Source of the DNA: DASZTU01 sp035547675
Lineage (GTDB): Bacteria; Pseudomonadota; Alphaproteobacteria; Rhizobiales; Devosiaceae
Assembly (NCBI GenBank): GCA_035547675.1
Contig: DASZUI010000293.1
Span: 1 to 28,447 of the forward strand
Direction: 5' to 3'
DNA: 28,447 nt
Positions 25,704 through 28,447 of this stretch are shown in pieces. How positions within the stretch are numbered: the stretch's first letter is position 1; each line of letters starts with the position of its first letter. Under the pieces are notes generated by a model. It did no database searches and had not been told where the DNA came from. It worked only from the letters and a program-made list of their open reading frames with translations. A program made the position numbers and the translations under genes.

Positions 25704-26618
25704 ATGGCTACACACCGCTTCGCGCCTTCCGTCTGGTACAACACCATCGGCTCGCATCCACCGGCGCTTACCGTCGCCTCGGGCGATACGGTGGTGACGG
25801 AGACCATCGACGCCGGCAGCTTCGACAAGCACGGGGTGCAGCGCAAGCACGGCCCCAATCCGATGAACGGCCCGATCTATGTCGAAGGCGCCGAGCCGGG
25901 CGACAGCCTGCGCGTCGATATCGGTGCCATGCGTCCGATCCGTTCGACCGGCTGGACGATGGCGCCGCTGTCGGCACTGGTCGTCGAGCCGGAAGCGGCC
26001 CGTGACCTGCCGCCGCGCCAGCAGGTCACCTGGCTGATCGATTGCGACGCCCTGACGACGCGGCTGGCCGAGCCGCCGCCGGGGCTCGAGCAGCTGGTGC
26101 TGCCGCTCGAGCCGATGATCGGCTGCTTCGGCGTCGCGCCGGCGCTGGAACAGGCGATTTCCACGGCGACCAGCGGGCCCTATGGCGGCAATATGGATTA
26201 TCGCGGGTTCGGGCCGGGGACCACGGTCTGGCTGCCGGTGTCGGCGCCGGGCGCGCTGTTCCATCTCGGCGATTGCCATGCCGTGCAGGGCGATGGCGAG
26301 ATCGTGGGGACGGGCATCGAAACCTGCTTCGAGGTGACGGTGACGCTCACGGTCGAGAAGGGGCGCCGGATCGCCTGGCCGCGCGGCCGCAAAGGCGAGG
26401 ACATCTTCACCATCGGCAATGCGCGGCCGCTCGATCAGGCGCTGCAGCACGCCACGACGGAAATGCTGAGCTGGCTGATGGCCGATTACGGGCTGAGCCC
26501 CGTGGCCGCGAGCCATTTGCTCGGGCAGGTGGTCCGGTACGACATCGGCAATGTTTTCGACCCGGCCTACACGATTGCCTGCCGCGTAGCCTCGCATTGG
26601 CTGTCGGCAGCAGGCTGA
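25704..26618 (+). CDS. Acetamidase/formamidase family protein
   Basis: This 304-residue protein matches the FmdA/AmdA family: HGPNPMNGPIYVEGAEPGDSLRV near residue 50, GCFGVAP, GPYGGNMDYRGFGPGTTVWLPV and FHLGDCHAVQGDGEIVGTGIE are family hallmarks. Members release ammonia from formamide, acetamide or similar amides and act in the cytoplasm. The start at 25704 has only a weak GGGA nearby; no better start is seen. It is divergent from lacI across the palindromic operator and converges on the MFS gene with a 22-base gap. Its substrate cannot be told from sequence. Confidence 0.9.
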   Translation: MATHRFAPSVWYNTIGSHPPALTVASGDTVVTETIDAGSFDKHGVQRKHGPNPMNGPIYVEGAEPGDSLRVDIGAMRPIRSTGWTMAPLSALVVEPEAARDLPPRQQVTWLIDCDALTTRLAEPPPGLEQLVLPLEPMIGCFGVAPALEQAISTATSGPYGGNMDYRGFGPGTTVWLPVSAPGALFHLGDCHAVQGDGEIVGTGIETCFEVTVTLTVEKGRRIAWPRGRKGEDIFTIGNARPLDQALQHATTEMLSWLMADYGLSPVAASHLLGQVVRYDIGNVFDPAYTIACRVASHWLSAAG

Positions 26619-26640
26619 ATATGGGCCCGGCCCGACGCCT

Positions 26641-27873
26641 CTAGGCGGGCTGCAGGCTGCCCGGTTCCGCTTCGCGGCGCGGCGGGGGGAAGGCGAGCGC
26701 CATGCCGGCGGCGCCGAGCCCAACGGCGGCGGAGGCGACGTAGAGCCAGTAATATGTGCCGAAGTGATCGAACAGCCAGCCGCCGCCGACCGGGCCGAAG
26801 GACATGCCGATGCTCGAGGTCATGGTCGCCGCGCCGAGCACGGTGCCCATCACGCCCTGCTTGAAATAGTCGCGGGCGAGGATGGCGTAGAGCGGCATGA
26901 CGCCGCCATAGGCCATGCCGAGGATCAGGGCACGGATATAGAAATCGCCGAGCCCGCTGACGAAGATGTAGCTGTAGATGCCCACGGCCTGCAGCAGCAG
27001 CCCGCCGACGATCACGCGGCGCACGCCGAGGCGATCGGCGAGGACGCCGAAGAGCAGTCGGCCGACGAGCCCGGCGACGCCTTCAACGCTGTAGATGCTG
27101 GCGGCCGCGATCGGGGTGGCGCCGCAGATCACGGCATAGCTCACGGTATGGAAGATCGGGCCGGAATGGGCGGCGCAGCAGAGGAAGAAGGTCGCCGCCA
27201 GCACGATGAACTGCGGCGTGCGCAGCGCGGCAAGCGCGGCGGAGCCGGGGCCGGCGCTCGAACCGGCGTTCATGGCGGCGGGCGAGGGGCCGGCATGGGT
27301 TTCGGCGGTGGCGGGCGCGCGGCGGATGAGCAGCGCTGCCGCGATCACCACGACGGTGGCGGCGAGCGCGATCATCGTCATGGCGTTGCGCCAGCCATCG
27401 GCCTGGATGAGCACCGCCGCCAGCGGCGTCATCACCATGGGCGCGACGCCGGTGCCGAGCGAAACCAGCGACACGGCGAGGCTGCGATGCTTGTCGAACC
27501 AGCCGACGGTCGTGGCCATCAGTGGGGCGAAGAAGGCGCCGCCCGAGCCGCCCACGAGGCCGCCATAGGCGATCTGGAAGACGAGGAGGTTGGGCGCGTG
27601 GCTCGCGATCAGCAGGCCGGCACCGAGGAGAAAGGCGGCCATCAGCACCACGGGGCGGGCGCCGATACGGTCGCTGAGCGCGCCCCAGCCGAAGCCGCCC
27701 ACGCCCATGAACACGAAAGCCGCCGTCATGGCGGCCGAGATGCCGGCGCGCGACCAGCCGGTTTCCTGCGCGATGGGCTGCAGATAGACCGGCAGGGCGA
27801 ACATTGCGCCCATCGCCATGCAGGTGATTACCGCGCCGGCGGCAACGATGACCCAGCCATACCGATTTTCCAT
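26641..27873 (-). CDS. MFS transporter (12 TM, oxalate/formate or monocarboxylate-type)
   Basis: This 410-residue membrane protein starts MENRYGWVIVAAGAVITCM and has twelve predicted spans in two halves. The loop 2-3 motif is GALSDRIGARPVV, repeated in the second half as GVLADRLGVRRVI. The central loop (about residues 195-220) is Ala/Pro/Gly-rich. The style resembles the MCT/OxlT group, which exchange small carboxylates. The ATG at 27873 has GGAGGAG five bases upstream; the longer open frame is not needed. The substrate is unknown. Confidence 0.9.
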   Translation of the reverse strand: MENRYGWVIVAAGAVITCMAMGAMFALPVYLQPIAQETGWSRAGISAAMTAAFVFMGVGGFGWGALSDRIGARPVVLMAAFLLGAGLLIASHAPNLLVFQIAYGGLVGGSGGAFFAPLMATTVGWFDKHRSLAVSLVSLGTGVAPMVMTPLAAVLIQADGWRNAMTMIALAATVVVIAAALLIRRAPATAETHAGPSPAAMNAGSSAGPGSAALAALRTPQFIVLAATFFLCCAAHSGPIFHTVSYAVICGATPIAAASIYSVEGVAGLVGRLLFGVLADRLGVRRVIVGGLLLQAVGIYSYIFVSGLGDFYIRALILGMAYGGVMPLYAILARDYFKQGVMGTVLGAATMTSSIGMSFGPVGGGWLFDHFGTYYWLYVASAAVGLGAAGMALAFPPPRREAEPGSLQPA

Positions 27874-27963
27874 TTCCGCTCCTCCAAAAGGCAGTCTGCT
27901 CCCTAGACGAGCGGAACGCCATCGAATCGACATCGCGCCGCAAAAATTCCCGGGCGCGGCGGG

Positions 27964-28446
27964 TCACCGGCCGGGGCGGCCCACCACTCGTATCTTGCCG
28001 CTGCTGCCACCGCCGCAGAGGAACCGCTCGCGGTCCGCATCGAGGCCGGAAATGGCGGTGCCGGCCGGCATCTCGATCGCTTCCAGCACCTCGCCGGAAT
28101 TCGGATCGACGTGCCGGATGTCGGCCTGCTCGTCCTCCCAAGTGGCGTGCCAGAGCTCGCCATCGACCCAGCTCACGCCGGTGACGAAGCGGCCACATTC
28201 CAGGGTGCGCAGAATCTTGCCGGTTTCCGGATCGACCTGATGGATTTTCCGCGCCCGGTATTCGCCGACCCAGAGGCTTCCATCGGCCCAGGCCATGCCG
28301 GACGCCCCGCCTTCGGGGGCCGGGATGGTGGCCAGGATCGCGCCGGTTTCGGGGTCGATCTTGCGGATGCTGTTCTCGCCGATCTGGAACAGGTAGCGGC
28401 CGTCGAAGGCGGTGCCGGCATGGGCCGAAACCTCGATCGTGCGCTC
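27964..28446 (-). CDS. Beta-propeller protein (YVTN/SMP-30/Vgb-like), 5' end cut by window
   Basis: About 160 C-terminal residues are visible and continue past the right edge. Repeats of the form IRKIDPETGAILATI, KIHQVDPETGKILRTL and IRHVDPNSGEVLEAI, each followed by a LWVGEYR or LWHATWE strand, mark a beta-propeller of the SMP-30/gluconolactonase, Vgb or YncE type. It ends GGGSSGKIRVVGRPGR. Its stop lies 90 bases upstream of the MFS start on the same strand, so they could be co-transcribed. Whether it has a signal peptide cannot be seen. Confidence 0.8.
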   Translation of the reverse strand, partial: ERTIEVSAHAGTAFDGRYLFQIGENSIRKIDPETGAILATIPAPEGGASGMAWADGSLWVGEYRARKIHQVDPETGKILRTLECGRFVTGVSWVDGELWHATWEDEQADIRHVDPNSGEVLEAIEMPAGTAISGLDADRERFLCGGGSSGKIRVVGRPGR

Positions 28447-28447
28447 G

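Overview
The window is GC-rich chromosomal DNA (roughly two thirds G+C by eye), packed with genes and using Alphaproteobacteria-style gene sets: a NasS/NasT nitrite assimilation locus, GcvA-type LysR and LacI regulators, and several periplasmic-binding-protein transporters. Gene content and protein style suggest a free-living or plant/soil-associated member of the Hyphomicrobiales (Rhizobiales), possibly near Devosiaceae. That placement is inference from protein style only. I see no rRNA, tRNA, CRISPR, insertion sequence or phage gene, and no gap above 300 bases without a gene.

Region 1 (1-8588) looks like one uptake-and-catabolism unit. On the minus strand are a FAD-dependent amine-oxidase-like protein (cut by the left edge) and a LysR regulator. 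Divergent from them is a plus-strand operon: oligopeptide-type solute-binding protein, a fumarase/adenylosuccinate-lyase superfamily lyase, two DppB/DppC-type permeases and two DppD/DppF-type ATPases, with start/stop overlaps inside it. A lyase and a flavin oxidase linked to a Dpp-like importer suggest import of an N-substituted amino acid or aminopolycarboxylate, but the substrate is not shown by the sequence. The DppC-like permease carries an unusual extra periplasmic segment.

Region 2 (8690-11299) holds a Tat-signal sugar-phosphate-isomerase-like TIM barrel with an apparent 1-base frameshift at its very end, an exported protein-L-isoaspartate methyltransferase, and an exported serine-type dienelactone-hydrolase-family protein.

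Region 3 (11414-17564) is a nitrite assimilation locus: nasT (ANTAR antiterminator), nasS (cytosolic nitrate/nitrite sensor), then a 264-base regulatory gap, then a formate/nitrite channel, a NirA-type siroheme nitrite reductase, and an Fe-S/FAD/NAD(P)H reductase likely to feed it electrons. The gap contains a near-perfect sigma-54 promoter and a leader whose hexaloop hairpin is mutually exclusive with a strong intrinsic terminator. This is the arrangement expected for NasT antitermination and is the clearest regulatory system in the window.

Region 4 (17711-18417) has a small uncharacterised protein and a YciI/DGPF-domain protein, converging on a strong hairpin.

Region 5 (18549-25498, all minus strand) is a sugar-scavenging operon: LacI regulator, sugar-binding protein, two MalF/MalG-type permeases, a GH1-like glycosidase and a GH51 alpha-L-arabinofuranosidase. 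There is no ATPase gene, so a shared ATPase elsewhere is likely. A perfect 18-bp LacI-type palindrome lies upstream of lacI.

Region 6 (25704-28447) holds an acetamidase/formamidase, a 12-TM MFS transporter and a beta-propeller protein cut by the right edge.
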